Part shown: positions 15,323-23,879 of the stretch, piece after piece | Position numbering within the stretch: the first letter of the stretch is position 1 | Layout: each line of letters starts with the position of its first letter | Assembly: GCA_017514685.1 (NCBI GenBank) | Contig: JAFWJN010000006.1 | Location: forward strand, 1-40,668 | DNA length: 40,668 bases | Origin: Clostridia bacterium | GTDB taxonomy: Bacteria; Bacillota; Clostridia; Christensenellales; CAG-138 | Reading direction: 5' to 3' | Made by a program: the position numbers and the translations under genes | The notes under the pieces: model-generated | Seen by the model: the letters and a program-made list of their open reading frames with translations, nothing else | Database searches by the model: none | Told to the model about the DNA's origin: nothing

Positions 15323-15994
15323 ATGGATATCTATTTGGCAGATACAGACCCGTTAAAAGATCAGGACAGGTTTGAAAGATTGCTTCTGCAAATGCCGGAG
15401 AACAGAAAAAAGAAGATTCTTCGAATGGCGGATCCCGCCAACAGACGGCTGAGCCTCGGTGCCGGCATTCTGCTTTCAAAGGTTCTTTCAGCACATGGAA
15501 AAACAGAGGATCAGACAGAGACAGAACCGCAAGGAAAGCTGTACCTTCCGGGAGAAGAACACTTCTTCTTCAATCTTTCTCATTCCGGCAGCCGTGTTAT
15601 GTGTGTAGCAGCGGATGTTCCCGTCGGCTGCGATGTTCAGCAGTGCTACGATATTTCGGAATATCGGAAGATAGCCAGGCGCTTTTTTTCTCAGGATGAG
15701 ACCGCAGCAATGGACAATGTTCCGGAAGAGGAAGCGAAACAGCTTTTTTTCCGTTACTGGGTGCTGAAAGAGAGCTATATCAAAGCGTCGGGGAAAGGAT
15801 TTTCCACTCCGCTGAACAGCTTCGGCATTCACTTTTCCGAGAACGGAGTCCCGGTGCTATGCGGCGATTCCGATGAAAAGACGGCGTTTTTGGAACTGAA
15901 ACTGAATGACGGATACTTTTATGCATGCTGTCTGCTGGGAAAAACATTCATTGAGCAATTCAGGACCGAATGGATAGATTTTTTTAGGCTTTGA
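15323..15994 (+). CDS. Sfp-type 4'-phosphopantetheinyl transferase
   Basis: The 223-aa protein carries the Sfp-type core: NLSHSGSRVMCVAA near 85, VGCDVQ (D104) and FRYWVLKESYIKASGKG (W146, K149, E150). These correspond to the magnesium and CoA sites of enzymes that load phosphopantetheine onto carrier proteins of fatty acid, NRPS or PKS systems. The second motif has Cys instead of the usual Ile/Val in GxDV. No carrier protein or NRPS lies nearby, so its target is unknown. The start is 4 nt after the ThrE stop, with GGAATAAGATA overlapping the end of the upstream gene as its ribosome site. A bidirectional terminator follows at 16016. Confidence 0.85.
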   Translation: MDIYLADTDPLKDQDRFERLLLQMPENRKKKILRMADPANRRLSLGAGILLSKVLSAHGKTEDQTETEPQGKLYLPGEEHFFFNLSHSGSRVMCVAADVPVGCDVQQCYDISEYRKIARRFFSQDETAAMDNVPEEEAKQLFFRYWVLKESYIKASGKGFSTPLNSFGIHFSENGVPVLCGDSDEKTAFLELKLNDGYFYACCLLGKTFIEQFRTEWIDFFRL

Positions 15995-16015
15995 GCACTG
16001 TATATATAAAAATGT

Positions 16016-16044
16016 GGCAGGGGAGGAATCATTCCTCCTCTGCC
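16016..16044. terminator. Bidirectional terminator between convergent genes
   Basis: GGCAGGGGAGGAAT (16016-16029) pairs with ATTCCTCCTCTGCC (16031-16044), 14 bp with one G.T wobble. The minus strand is followed by ACATTTTTATA and the plus strand by TGTTTCATTC. It serves the stops at 15994 (plus) and 16087 (minus). Confidence 0.75.
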
Positions 16045-16086
16045 TGTTTCATTCTATATTTAGGATGAGATGGTAAGGAATAAAAT

Positions 16087-18225
16087 CTATCGTCTTCCTC
16101 CGAAGCCGCCTCTTCCACCGAATCCTCCCCGGTTTGAATTGCCGACTGAAGAACCTTCGGATGCGGAGGATTGCGTCCATGAAAGCACAGGGGAGCCATC
16201 TTTTGAAAGCGTATAGGAACCATTCAACCGGAACGCATCGGAAGCGATCCATACCGAAGTATACGTTGATGGGAGCGAAAACTCAAAAATCGTGTTGCCG
16301 TCGGAATCGCTTAGGATGTAAGAACCTGCAGAGAAGGAAGTTCCGCTGGAGATATAGAGATTAACGGAATTGCCGGATGGAACCGAGCAGATGCCGCCGA
16401 ACGCAACGAGCGTTCCTCCCGTGACGGTAACAGAACCATCCACATCGATGGAACCGGCCATCATGCCGGAGGAATTTCCGCTGCGAACGAGAAGTGTCCC
16501 TCCTGACATCTGGAAGCTGCCGTTGGAGTCGACTGCGTCGGTATCTCCTGAAGGAGTCGTTACTTCAATGGCTCCTCCCATAATCCGAATCAGAGGTGAG
16601 GAAGAACCGGAGCATGCGTTCAGACCGTCGTCGTCGGCATACACGGAGATGGTTCCGCCGGTAAGATCCATTTGATTTGCTTCAAGTCCCTCATGCGAGT
16701 CAACCACTGAGACAGTTCCCCCGGAAATCAGAAGCTTGTTATCCGCATGGATACCGTCATCCGAAGAAGTAATTTCAAGAACCCCGCCAGAAACAGTAAT
16801 ATCTCCGACTCCGTAGGAACCGTTGTCAAGCGGATCTCCTGCGTTTGCGTGAATGCCGTCATCTCCGGAATAAATGCTGATTTGCCCGCCGCTGATCAGA
16901 ACTTCATTTTCTGCTTTGATGCCCTTTGAAGAATAGGTCGTTTTGCCGGATCCACCGGATCCGCTGGAAAGCTGAACCCAGTCACCGGAGGCGGAAGAAC
17001 CGTCAATTCCGGTAATCAGATATCCGTTCATTGTATTGTTTCTGGTATCTCCGCCTGTGCTGGCGGTATGATTGGAACCGTCAGGGATTGTACCGGCCGG
17101 AATCAGAGCAAACAGAATATTCTGATAGGAAGAAGAAGCATGATAGACAAGACCGTAATAAACGGAGTTCCGTCCGCTGTATACCATGGTTTCATAGGTG
17201 CATTTGACCCATTGTCCGGAAGTATCATCGTCATTATAGAGATATGCGTAATAGTCATAATTCTCGGAATAGAGAGAGGAAGGAATAATCAGATACTGTT
17301 CGGAAACGGAGGATGCTTCATTGGAAAAAGATGAAGTGTAGATATTGACGATACAGGAATCTTCTTCCGAGATTTCAACATTATAGGCTGCACTGATTCC
17401 GTCGCATGCAGCGTAAATGTCAACCTGACCTCCCAGGATCGAAACCGTACCACGCTGATTTCCTTTGGAAGAAACATCTGAATTGACTGTTTTGATTCCA
17501 TCGGATTCTGTAGAGATCAGAAGCAGTTCTCCGGACTGGATCTCAACGGAATCATTTCCTTTCAGCGCATTTCCCGAAGCGGTGACTTTCAGGGTCACTT
17601 TTTTGATGGAAAGATCATCTTTGGACTTGATGCCATTATCATAAGTTGATGAAACAATCAAAGTTCCGTTTCCGTTGATCTTCAGATCGCACGAGGAATA
17701 GATGGCCGCATCATAATTTTCATCACTGTCTTCCAGAGCGGAGGCGTCACCGGTTCTCAGGTCGGTAACCGTATTGTAGGTGCCGGTATCAGCTTTTATG
17801 GAAACATCGGAAGCGCTCAGAATCAGGACAGGAGCTCCGAAGGAGCAGGAAATTGACACATCGCTGAAAATCAGTTTGACGTCGTCCTCCTCTCCGGCAT
17901 TGACGATGATCTGTCCGTCTTCCAATGCACCCGTTATGGTATATTCGCCTGCTGTCCGGATCGTATAGACAGAACCATCCTGCTCAGCAACCGCATCATC
18001 GCTGCTGCCGGTGATGATAAAAGGGGAGGTGCTTTCTTTATCGGGATCAGCTGGATCTGACAGATTGGGAGCGTCCTCTCTGGACAGATCGGAAGAAGCG
18101 GAAACAGCGGACGCCGTTTCGCTTTTAGAGAAAGCGGAGGCGTTTTCTGCAGTGCTGACAGGAGCGCAGGCAAACAACAGAGCAGATGCCAGAACAGACG
18201 ACATGAATGAATATAAAAGTTTCAT
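16087..18225 (-). CDS. Carbohydrate-binding (DUF4353-like) beta-helical surface lipoprotein
   Basis: The 712-aa protein has a lipoprotein signal (LLFACAP, Cys at about 20), a Ser/Ala-rich spacer (to about 70) and a long right-handed beta-helix-like region. The latter has recurrent ISGGxxxxxxxDDGI and LTGGTISVYADDDGLNA-type turns from about 100 to 640, typical of the DUF4353/carbohydrate-binding domain family seen in gut Clostridia. Most turns carry an SxDGI or DDGIHA loop. The C-terminal tail GNSNRGGFGGRGGFGGRR is Gly/Arg-rich and positively charged. Function unknown; glycan binding at the cell surface is inferred. Start ATG at 18225, with AAAGGAATT upstream. Two small hairpins lie in its leader (18245-18284). 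Confidence 0.72.
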   Translation of the reverse strand: MKLLYSFMSSVLASALLFACAPVSTAENASAFSKSETASAVSASSDLSREDAPNLSDPADPDKESTSPFIITGSSDDAVAEQDGSVYTIRTAGEYTITGALEDGQIIVNAGEEDDVKLIFSDVSISCSFGAPVLILSASDVSIKADTGTYNTVTDLRTGDASALEDSDENYDAAIYSSCDLKINGNGTLIVSSTYDNGIKSKDDLSIKKVTLKVTASGNALKGNDSVEIQSGELLLISTESDGIKTVNSDVSSKGNQRGTVSILGGQVDIYAACDGISAAYNVEISEEDSCIVNIYTSSFSNEASSVSEQYLIIPSSLYSENYDYYAYLYNDDDTSGQWVKCTYETMVYSGRNSVYYGLVYHASSSYQNILFALIPAGTIPDGSNHTASTGGDTRNNTMNGYLITGIDGSSASGDWVQLSSGSGGSGKTTYSSKGIKAENEVLISGGQISIYSGDDGIHANAGDPLDNGSYGVGDITVSGGVLEITSSDDGIHADNKLLISGGTVSVVDSHEGLEANQMDLTGGTISVYADDDGLNACSGSSSPLIRIMGGAIEVTTPSGDTDAVDSNGSFQMSGGTLLVRSGNSSGMMAGSIDVDGSVTVTGGTLVAFGGICSVPSGNSVNLYISSGTSFSAGSYILSDSDGNTIFEFSLPSTYTSVWIASDAFRLNGSYTLSKDGSPVLSWTQSSASEGSSVGNSNRGGFGGRGGFGGRR

Positions 18226-18244
18226 TGCTAAATTCCTTTCTGCA

Positions 18245-18284
18245 TGTTCCTTTGCCGGAACACGTCGGTCCGCAGAGAGCGGAC
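18245..18284 (-). other. Two hairpins in the leader of the beta-helical lipoprotein gene
   Basis: TGTTCC/GGAACA (18245-18250 and 18257-18262) and GTCCGC/GCGGAC (18268-18273 and 18279-18284) are perfect 6-bp stems with 6- and 5-nt loops, 20-60 nt before the ATG. No T-run follows, so they are not simple terminators. They may stabilise the mRNA. Confidence 0.4.
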
Positions 18285-18347
18285 GATCTTGATGATGCTG
18301 ATTCTATCGCCTGTTCTTAAAACAAACCTTAAAGGGAAAAAATTTTT

Positions 18348-19103
18348 TCAGAAGTTAGGACGACAAACGACGGTTTTTGCCCGTTGCTTCAGGGACCGGA
18401 TGCAGTTTCGCTGCGCCCTGTATTGGGCTGAAACACGTACGGAACTTCTTTGGGAAAGAGACAGAGGGTTATGGATACGGTAGGTGTACAGAGGCCGGGA
18501 GCAAAAGACTGCCTTTTCAGCAAGGCAGAAAGCTGCATAGTTGAATTTCATATCTTCCCCATAACTGAGTGACTCGTCGAATTGCAGCGTGCCGCGGCGA
18601 AACAGGGAAGCGGAAAAAAGACGGCCGGTGACTCCGCGCATCGCTTTCCGGTAAGGAAACAGATGACTGGCAAGAGATTGAATCGTTCCTGAAAAATCAG
18701 GGAATCTGTCACATCGGATCCGGTTTCTGAGCTGATCCCATCGGCGCTTTGCACAGACGCAGATCTCCGCGTCTTTGATTTCTGATGTTAACCGTTCTAA
18801 AAAAATGGGATCCACAAAATCATCTGCGTCAATAAAGCAAAGGAAAGGATTTTTAGCAAGCGATATTCCGAGATTGCGTGCTTTCGAGACCCCTCCGTTC
18901 GTTGTCCGGATAATGCGGATACGGCTGTCCTCCGACGCATAACGGGAGGCGATCAAACTGCTCCGGTCGGTTGATCCGTCATCGATCAGGATGATTTCAA
19001 AATACGGGTAAGACTGGAAACAGACAGAATGGAGACATTCCTCCAGATAGGATTCCGCATTAAATACAGGTATGATAATGGAAACACTTTTAGAATCATC
19101 CAT
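18348..19103 (-). CDS. Family 2 glycosyltransferase
   Basis: The 251-aa cytosolic protein opens with the GT-A fold signature SVSIIIPVFNAESYLEECL, has IDDGSTD (41-47) and the metal-binding FIDADDF (D92-A-D94-D95), and the acceptor-side NGGVSKARNLGI. These are hallmarks of GT2 enzymes that transfer a sugar from a nucleotide donor to cell-surface glycans. The length (about 250 aa) is at the short end of the family, and no membrane helix follows. The start is the ATG at 19103 with GAGG 8 nt upstream. It stands apart from other glycan genes; the beta-helical lipoprotein gene follows on the same strand after 122 nt. Confidence 0.87.
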   Translation of the reverse strand: MDDSKSVSIIIPVFNAESYLEECLHSVCFQSYPYFEIILIDDGSTDRSSLIASRYASEDSRIRIIRTTNGGVSKARNLGISLAKNPFLCFIDADDFVDPIFLERLTSEIKDAEICVCAKRRWDQLRNRIRCDRFPDFSGTIQSLASHLFPYRKAMRGVTGRLFSASLFRRGTLQFDESLSYGEDMKFNYAAFCLAEKAVFCSRPLYTYRIHNPLSLSQRSSVRVSAQYRAQRNCIRSLKQRAKTVVCRPNF

Positions 19104-19194
19104 ACAGGAAACCTCAAATGCAAAAATCAAGCATTAACTATTTTATCCGATAGAGGGAGGAATTGCAACCGATCGGAACTTATAGCGATAGTGA

Positions 19195-19223
19195 TTGACG
19201 AGTGTTCTTAACGAAAGTATAAT
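19195..19223 (+). promoter_or_regulatory. Strong promoter for the M16 protease gene
   Basis: TTGACG (19195-19200), 17-nt spacer, TATAAT (19218-19223). The leader contains GAACAG-atttgg-CTGTTC (19241-19258), just before GGAAAGGAAACG and the ATG at 19275. Confidence 0.75.
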
Positions 19224-19274
19224 ACATCTAACACGCTGACGAACAGATTTGGCTGTTCGGGAAAGGAAACGAAA

Positions 19275-22157
19275 ATGAAGGTACAGGATCAACTGTACGG
19301 GTTCACAGTCATGCGCTCTCGCCGTGTCGAAGAACTCGATGCAACCCTATGGGAACTGAAGCACGATAAAACCGGCGCGAATCTTGTGTGGCTGGATAAT
19401 GCAGAAGAGAATAAACTGTTTGCAATCGCTTTCAAGACTCTGCCGAGCGATGATACCGGGGTTTTCCATATTCTGGAGCACTCTGTGCTGTGCGGATCTG
19501 AAAAATATCCGGTAAAAGAGCCGTTTCTGGATCTGATCAAAGGATCCATGAATACTTTTTTAAACGCATTCACTTCTTCAGACTGGACAGCGTATCCGGT
19601 ATCCAGTAAAAACCGGAAAGATTTTCTGAATTTGACCGAAGTATATCTTGATGCTGTTTTCTGCCCGATGATTTACCGGAATCCTTTGATTTTCCGTCAG
19701 GAGGGATGGCGTTATTCGCTGCATGAAGGGGAAGAATCCCCAACCTATAACGGAGTCGTCTTCAATGAGATGAAAGGATCCTTCTCATCCGTTGACACCC
19801 AGGTAATGAATCATCTGAACCGGATGCTGTTTCCGGACAGTCCGTATGGCTTTGTATCCGGAGGTGATCCTGAAAAGATACCGGACCTGACTTACGAGCA
19901 TTTTCTGGATATGCACAGGGAATTTTATCATCCGACGAATTCCAGAATCTATCTGGACGGGCAGATTCCGCTGGAAGAAACGCTCTCCCTGATCGATTCC
20001 TATCTTTCCCGTTACGAAAAGAGTGATAAACGGCATGAGATCATCCCCCAGAAACCGGTTGAGTCTCTGACCAGGGAATATCCGTATGCAATCGGAGCAG
20101 AGGAAGATCCCAAGCAGAGGACACAAATCGCAATCGGAAAGATTCTGTGTGACTGGAGTGACAGGAAAAAGCAGACTGCAGTGTCGATTCTGGCTTTTTA
20201 TCTGATGGGTTCCAATGATGCGCCGCTCAAAAAAGCGATACTGGAACGCGGACTGGCACAGGATGTATCATTTGATGTAATGGATGGAATTGCCCAGCCT
20301 TATACGATTCTTCAATTCCAGAATACCGAAAAAGAAGCGCTGGAACCGCTGAAGGCGACAATCAAGGCAACGGTCTCAGAACTGCTGGAGAAGGGCATTG
20401 ATAAGGATGAACTGTCTGCAGTGATCGATCACCTCGCTTTTTCCATGAAATCAGCAGAAGAGCCGCGGGGAATTTATCGGATCATGCGCATCGTAAACTC
20501 CTGGATCTATGACGGCGATCCGCTGATGTATCTGACCAGTGATGATCTGATTGCTGAATTGCGGGAAGCGTTGGAAGGAAACTATTTTGAGCTTCTGATG
20601 GAAGAATGTTTCCTGGATGATGCGCATAAAGCCGAACTGGTGATGATTCCTTCCCGGACAAAAACAGCGGAAGACAGCGTAAAAGAGGCGGAACGCCTTA
20701 AAAATGAGACAGCGGAGTGGAGTGAGGAAGACCGTAAGGCAACCATCGAGATGAATGAACGTCTGGATGCATGGCAGCAGACCCCCGATTCGGAGGAGCT
20801 GAAGGCGACGCTCCCGAAACTGGAATTATCGGATATCGACGATGAGATCTCCTGGACCGAAACGGAAGTCACAAAAGAGAAGGATGTTACCAAACTGATT
20901 CACTCTCTTCAGACTGACGGAATTGCAAATGCAGGGTTGTATTTCTCGATCTGTGATATTCCGATGGAAGATATTCCCAAGCTTTCTTTAGCCTTGTCAT
21001 TCCTGGGGGATCTTCCGACCGCCAGTCATTCCGTCCGGGAACTGCAGAAAGAAATGAAGCGCAGTGTCGGAAAGAGGAGCATTACGATTCTGCCCATCCG
21101 TGATCCGGAAGGAGCCGATAAATGCAGGCTCTATATCGCAGTGACATTCAGCGCGCTGGAAGAGCGTTTCTATGACGCGGTAAAATTGATCAGAGAAATT
21201 CTGCTTGAGACGAGATTCGACGATGACGAACTGATCAAAGCGCTGCTGAAGCAGGAAGTGGAAGGCATGTACCAGTCAATCATCGGCAGGGGCAATTCCT
21301 TCGCGATGACGCGTGCAGGGCGTTACTTCTCCGCTTCCGGTGCGATTTCGGAACTGGCAAACGGATTCAGCGAGTATCGTTATATTTCGAATCTCTCCAA
21401 TCAGTATGAGACAGAGAGCCGGAAGTTTATAACATTCGCAGAGAACATGAAATCGCTCTTCACTGAGAGAAGGCTTCTTTTAAGCGAAACAGGGAGTATA
21501 ACGCATGATCTGCTGTCTGCCTTTGATCTACCGAAAGGGGACGACACCGAGATCAAGAGAACACTTCAGACTGAGCTGGAACCGGCAGGCGTTCCCGAGG
21601 CAATTCTGATCCCCGCGCCTGTTTCATATGCAGCAGCCTGCAGTTCTCTGAACCAGTTTGGGAAACGATATAACGGAAGGTTCAACATCCTGTCGTCGAT
21701 TCTCTCATACGGATATCTTTGGAGTGAGATCCGGGTGCGCGGAGGCGCGTACGGATGTGGATTCTTTGCCTCGGAAGGCGGAAGCTTGGGGTTCTATTCA
21801 TACCGGGATCCGTCCCCGCTGCGCTCCGTTGAAGTATATCGCAACACAGCACAGTTCCTGAAGGAATACGTCGAAAGTGACGAACCGGTAGACAGTTATA
21901 TTATCAGCAGCGTCGGGCAGTATGAAAAACTCCGGACACCGCGTCAAAAAGGAATCGATGCCGATCTCGCGTGGATGATAGGAAAGTCCAAAGAGGATGT
22001 GGTACAGATTCGGAAAGAAATGCTGAATCTGAAAAAAGAAGACCTGCTGGAAGATTGCGAACTGTTCGGAGATGCGTTCGACCGCTATGCAATCTGCGTT
22101 GTATGCGGGGAAGAACAGCTTTCAAATCAGGAAGGATGGAAAGTCGAGCGGCTGTAA
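19275..22157 (+). CDS. M16C (PreP-like) insulinase-family zinc metallopeptidase
   Basis: The 960-aa protein has the inverted zinc motif HILEH (H65-x-x-E68-H69) and the downstream Glu region NGVVFNEMKGSFS (about 165-178). The surrounding FHILEHSVLCGSEKYPVKEPF and GSMNTFLNAFTSSDWTAYP blocks are typical of the PreP/CYM1 group. The second, inactive half ends with a conserved GxYGCGFFAS substrate-binding block (about 835). Such enzymes form a closed chamber and degrade short peptides. There is no signal peptide, so it is cytosolic. The ATG follows GAAAGGAAACGAA. The gene is transcribed alone from a near-consensus promoter and ends at a strong bidirectional terminator. Confidence 0.9.
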   Translation: MKVQDQLYGFTVMRSRRVEELDATLWELKHDKTGANLVWLDNAEENKLFAIAFKTLPSDDTGVFHILEHSVLCGSEKYPVKEPFLDLIKGSMNTFLNAFTSSDWTAYPVSSKNRKDFLNLTEVYLDAVFCPMIYRNPLIFRQEGWRYSLHEGEESPTYNGVVFNEMKGSFSSVDTQVMNHLNRMLFPDSPYGFVSGGDPEKIPDLTYEHFLDMHREFYHPTNSRIYLDGQIPLEETLSLIDSYLSRYEKSDKRHEIIPQKPVESLTREYPYAIGAEEDPKQRTQIAIGKILCDWSDRKKQTAVSILAFYLMGSNDAPLKKAILERGLAQDVSFDVMDGIAQPYTILQFQNTEKEALEPLKATIKATVSELLEKGIDKDELSAVIDHLAFSMKSAEEPRGIYRIMRIVNSWIYDGDPLMYLTSDDLIAELREALEGNYFELLMEECFLDDAHKAELVMIPSRTKTAEDSVKEAERLKNETAEWSEEDRKATIEMNERLDAWQQTPDSEELKATLPKLELSDIDDEISWTETEVTKEKDVTKLIHSLQTDGIANAGLYFSICDIPMEDIPKLSLALSFLGDLPTASHSVRELQKEMKRSVGKRSITILPIRDPEGADKCRLYIAVTFSALEERFYDAVKLIREILLETRFDDDELIKALLKQEVEGMYQSIIGRGNSFAMTRAGRYFSASGAISELANGFSEYRYISNLSNQYETESRKFITFAENMKSLFTERRLLLSETGSITHDLLSAFDLPKGDDTEIKRTLQTELEPAGVPEAILIPAPVSYAAACSSLNQFGKRYNGRFNILSSILSYGYLWSEIRVRGGAYGCGFFASEGGSLGFYSYRDPSPLRSVEVYRNTAQFLKEYVESDEPVDSYIISSVGQYEKLRTPRQKGIDADLAWMIGKSKEDVVQIRKEMLNLKKEDLLEDCELFGDAFDRYAICVVCGEEQLSNQEGWKVERL

Positions 22158-22170
22158 TTTTCAGGACAGA

Positions 22171-22208
22171 AAAACTCTCCCGGGTGAACAGAATCCGGGA
22201 GAGTTTTT
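22171..22208. terminator. Bidirectional rho-independent terminator
   Basis: AAAACTCTCCCGG (22171-22183) pairs with CCGGGAGAGTTTT (22195-22207), 13 bp, with T-runs on both strands. It lies between the M16 protease (plus) and MFS (minus) stops. Confidence 0.85.
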
Positions 22209-22225
22209 GATAAACAGAGGCAGGA

Positions 22226-23641
22226 TCAGTTTTCTTCTTCTCCGACCTTGGAGAGATCGGTTCCCTTGGTTTCTTTGACCTTGAGTTTGAGAAAGAGAAT
22301 ACTGAACAGAATGATCGGAACAAAGAAGCAAAGCTGGAACACACCGATCTTTGCGGAGCCGATGTACGGATAAAAGATTCCGATCAGCATGGATACGATC
22401 AGATTCGAGATATATGCATACGAAATAACAGCCATTACAGTCGCACGGATGTGGGTAGGAGCTGATTCTCCCGGGAGCACCAGGAAGAGCAGATCGGATA
22501 AAGACCACAGACCTCCGTACATGATGCCGTTGGCGACAGCGAGCGCGACCGGCCCGATTCCGATTTTCGCGCCGAAAACGAAAACAGTCTGACCTAGAAT
22601 AGCAAGGATGCCGAAGAGAACACCGGAATTTTTCCGCCCGAGCGCATCTGTGGCAAAACCGCTGAAGAACGCACAGACTGCATATACAAGCGGTTCAATG
22701 ATGTAGAACAGGTTCATATCGCTGTCAGTCATATGACCGCCTGCTAAAAGGACTTCCGCAACATAACCGGACAGAGCGACTGCAATCGAAAAGATAAACA
22801 GAACGAGCGCAACCATCCGGAGCTGGCGGCTGTGGAAGATATACCTGACGGCTTCTTTGATACTGCCGTTTCCCTGGGATGCTCTGGCTGCCTCTTCCGC
22901 ACGCTGCTCATCCGTTTTTTGCAGATAGTCAATGCGCTTTTTCAAAAATACGGGTGTTTCTTTGGTGAAGATCATCGCAATGAACGCGATAATGACAGCA
23001 ATGAGGACAGGGATGAGATAGACCATGCGCCACGAAGGCAGATTGTTCGGGTCATAGAAGATGGTCCGGAAGACACCGATCAGGGAAACGGACATCAGCC
23101 CGATACCTTTTGTGATACTGCACAGTTTGGCGCGATGCTGGATGGGGGCCGTTTCCATCAGGTAAATCACCTGCATATCATTCGGCGTGAAAAAGCCGGT
23201 AATGCAGGAACCCACGATGAAAATATAAACGTTTGGAGCGAACATACTGATCAGCAAGCCGATTCCCATGCCAAGCGTGTTGATGACCAGGAAGATCTTT
23301 CTGCCGAACCGATCGGCAAGAGTCCTGTAAAGCGGATTAATAGCGGTGGTGATATAGGTCGGGATGGTTGCGACCGCCATGACGCTGATGGCAGAGCCGT
23401 ATATTTCGGAAGAAGCGTCGGAATTCGGAACATGAAACAGGTCAAAAATCATATACGGTTTCATGACGGTGTTGACGTTTGAACTGATTTCATCTGCAAT
23501 ATAGATAATGGTCAATACAATCAGCAGAAACCAGAAGCCGTGGACTAAGGCCGGTCTGGCGGCACTTTTCTGAAGCCTTGTCAGCTCGCGGACTTCTTTC
23601 ATGTGCCGCCTTGCTTCCTGTGCAGGCGTTTCTTTTCTCAT
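22226..23641 (-). CDS. MFS-family transporter (sugar-transporter-like)
   Basis: The 471-aa protein has twelve predicted membrane spans with a large cytoplasmic loop near 240-270 (ETPVFLKKRIDYLQKTDEQR). The loop-2/3 motif LADRFGRKIFLV and its second-half counterpart ATDALGRKNSGVLFG are the classic MFS A-motifs. The N-terminal 35 residues are basic and cytosolic. Substrate unknown: no sugar or drug enzyme lies beside it. The ATG at 23641 has GGAGG 8 nt upstream. A minus-strand TATAAT at 23676-23681 may be its -10. Confidence 0.82.
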   Translation of the reverse strand: MRKETPAQEARRHMKEVRELTRLQKSAARPALVHGFWFLLIVLTIIYIADEISSNVNTVMKPYMIFDLFHVPNSDASSEIYGSAISVMAVATIPTYITTAINPLYRTLADRFGRKIFLVINTLGMGIGLLISMFAPNVYIFIVGSCITGFFTPNDMQVIYLMETAPIQHRAKLCSITKGIGLMSVSLIGVFRTIFYDPNNLPSWRMVYLIPVLIAVIIAFIAMIFTKETPVFLKKRIDYLQKTDEQRAEEAARASQGNGSIKEAVRYIFHSRQLRMVALVLFIFSIAVALSGYVAEVLLAGGHMTDSDMNLFYIIEPLVYAVCAFFSGFATDALGRKNSGVLFGILAILGQTVFVFGAKIGIGPVALAVANGIMYGGLWSLSDLLFLVLPGESAPTHIRATVMAVISYAYISNLIVSMLIGIFYPYIGSAKIGVFQLCFFVPIILFSILFLKLKVKETKGTDLSKVGEEEN

Positions 23642-23675
23642 GTATAATCCTCCGGTGACTTTTCTATTCCCTTTA

Positions 23676-23681
23676 TTATAA
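23676..23681 (-). promoter_or_regulatory. -10 element upstream of the MFS gene
   Basis: The minus strand reads TATAAT, about 35 nt before the ATG. The best -35 at 16-17 nt is weak (TTCATT/CTTCAT). Confidence 0.35.
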
Positions 23682-23759
23682 CGCTATTTTCCAAAGAATG
23701 AAGCATATTTCGAAAAAAGTATTTGTTCTGAATGTGTAATTGCTCTATTCGGAAACAAG

Positions 23760-23825
23760 TTTGCAAAACAGCTCAATCGCATAGGACCCCACAGGGGGAC
23801 TGTGGGCATGGGCTGATGTTGCAAA
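23760..23825. promoter_or_regulatory. Long nested inverted repeat upstream of the MBOAT operon
   Basis: Outer arms TTTGCAA (23760-23766) and TTGCAAA (23819-23825) are exact reverse complements, followed inward by AACAGC and GCTGATGTT. An inner perfect stem CCCACAG / CTGTGGG (23788-23794, 23800-23806) encloses GGGGA. The right arm includes the -35 (TTGCAA) of the promoter. An operator or supercoil-sensitive site is the simplest reading; there is no T-run for a terminator. Confidence 0.6.
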
Positions 23826-23847
23826 TTCAGCTTATTAATGGTATAAT
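23819..23847 (+). promoter_or_regulatory. Promoter of the MBOAT/DHHW/TPR-RCC1 operon
   Basis: TTGCAA (23819-23824), 17 nt, TATAAT (23842-23847). The leader to the ATG at 23880 is about 26 nt and contains AAAGGAT. Confidence 0.75.
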
Positions 23848-23879
23848 TTTAATTCAATGAAAAGAACAAAGGATTGGGC

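Noticed and set aside
23788-23806. Rho-independent terminator
   Set aside because: The CCCACAG/CTGTGGG stem has no T-run on either strand and is 13 nt from the promoter -35, so a regulatory site fits better.
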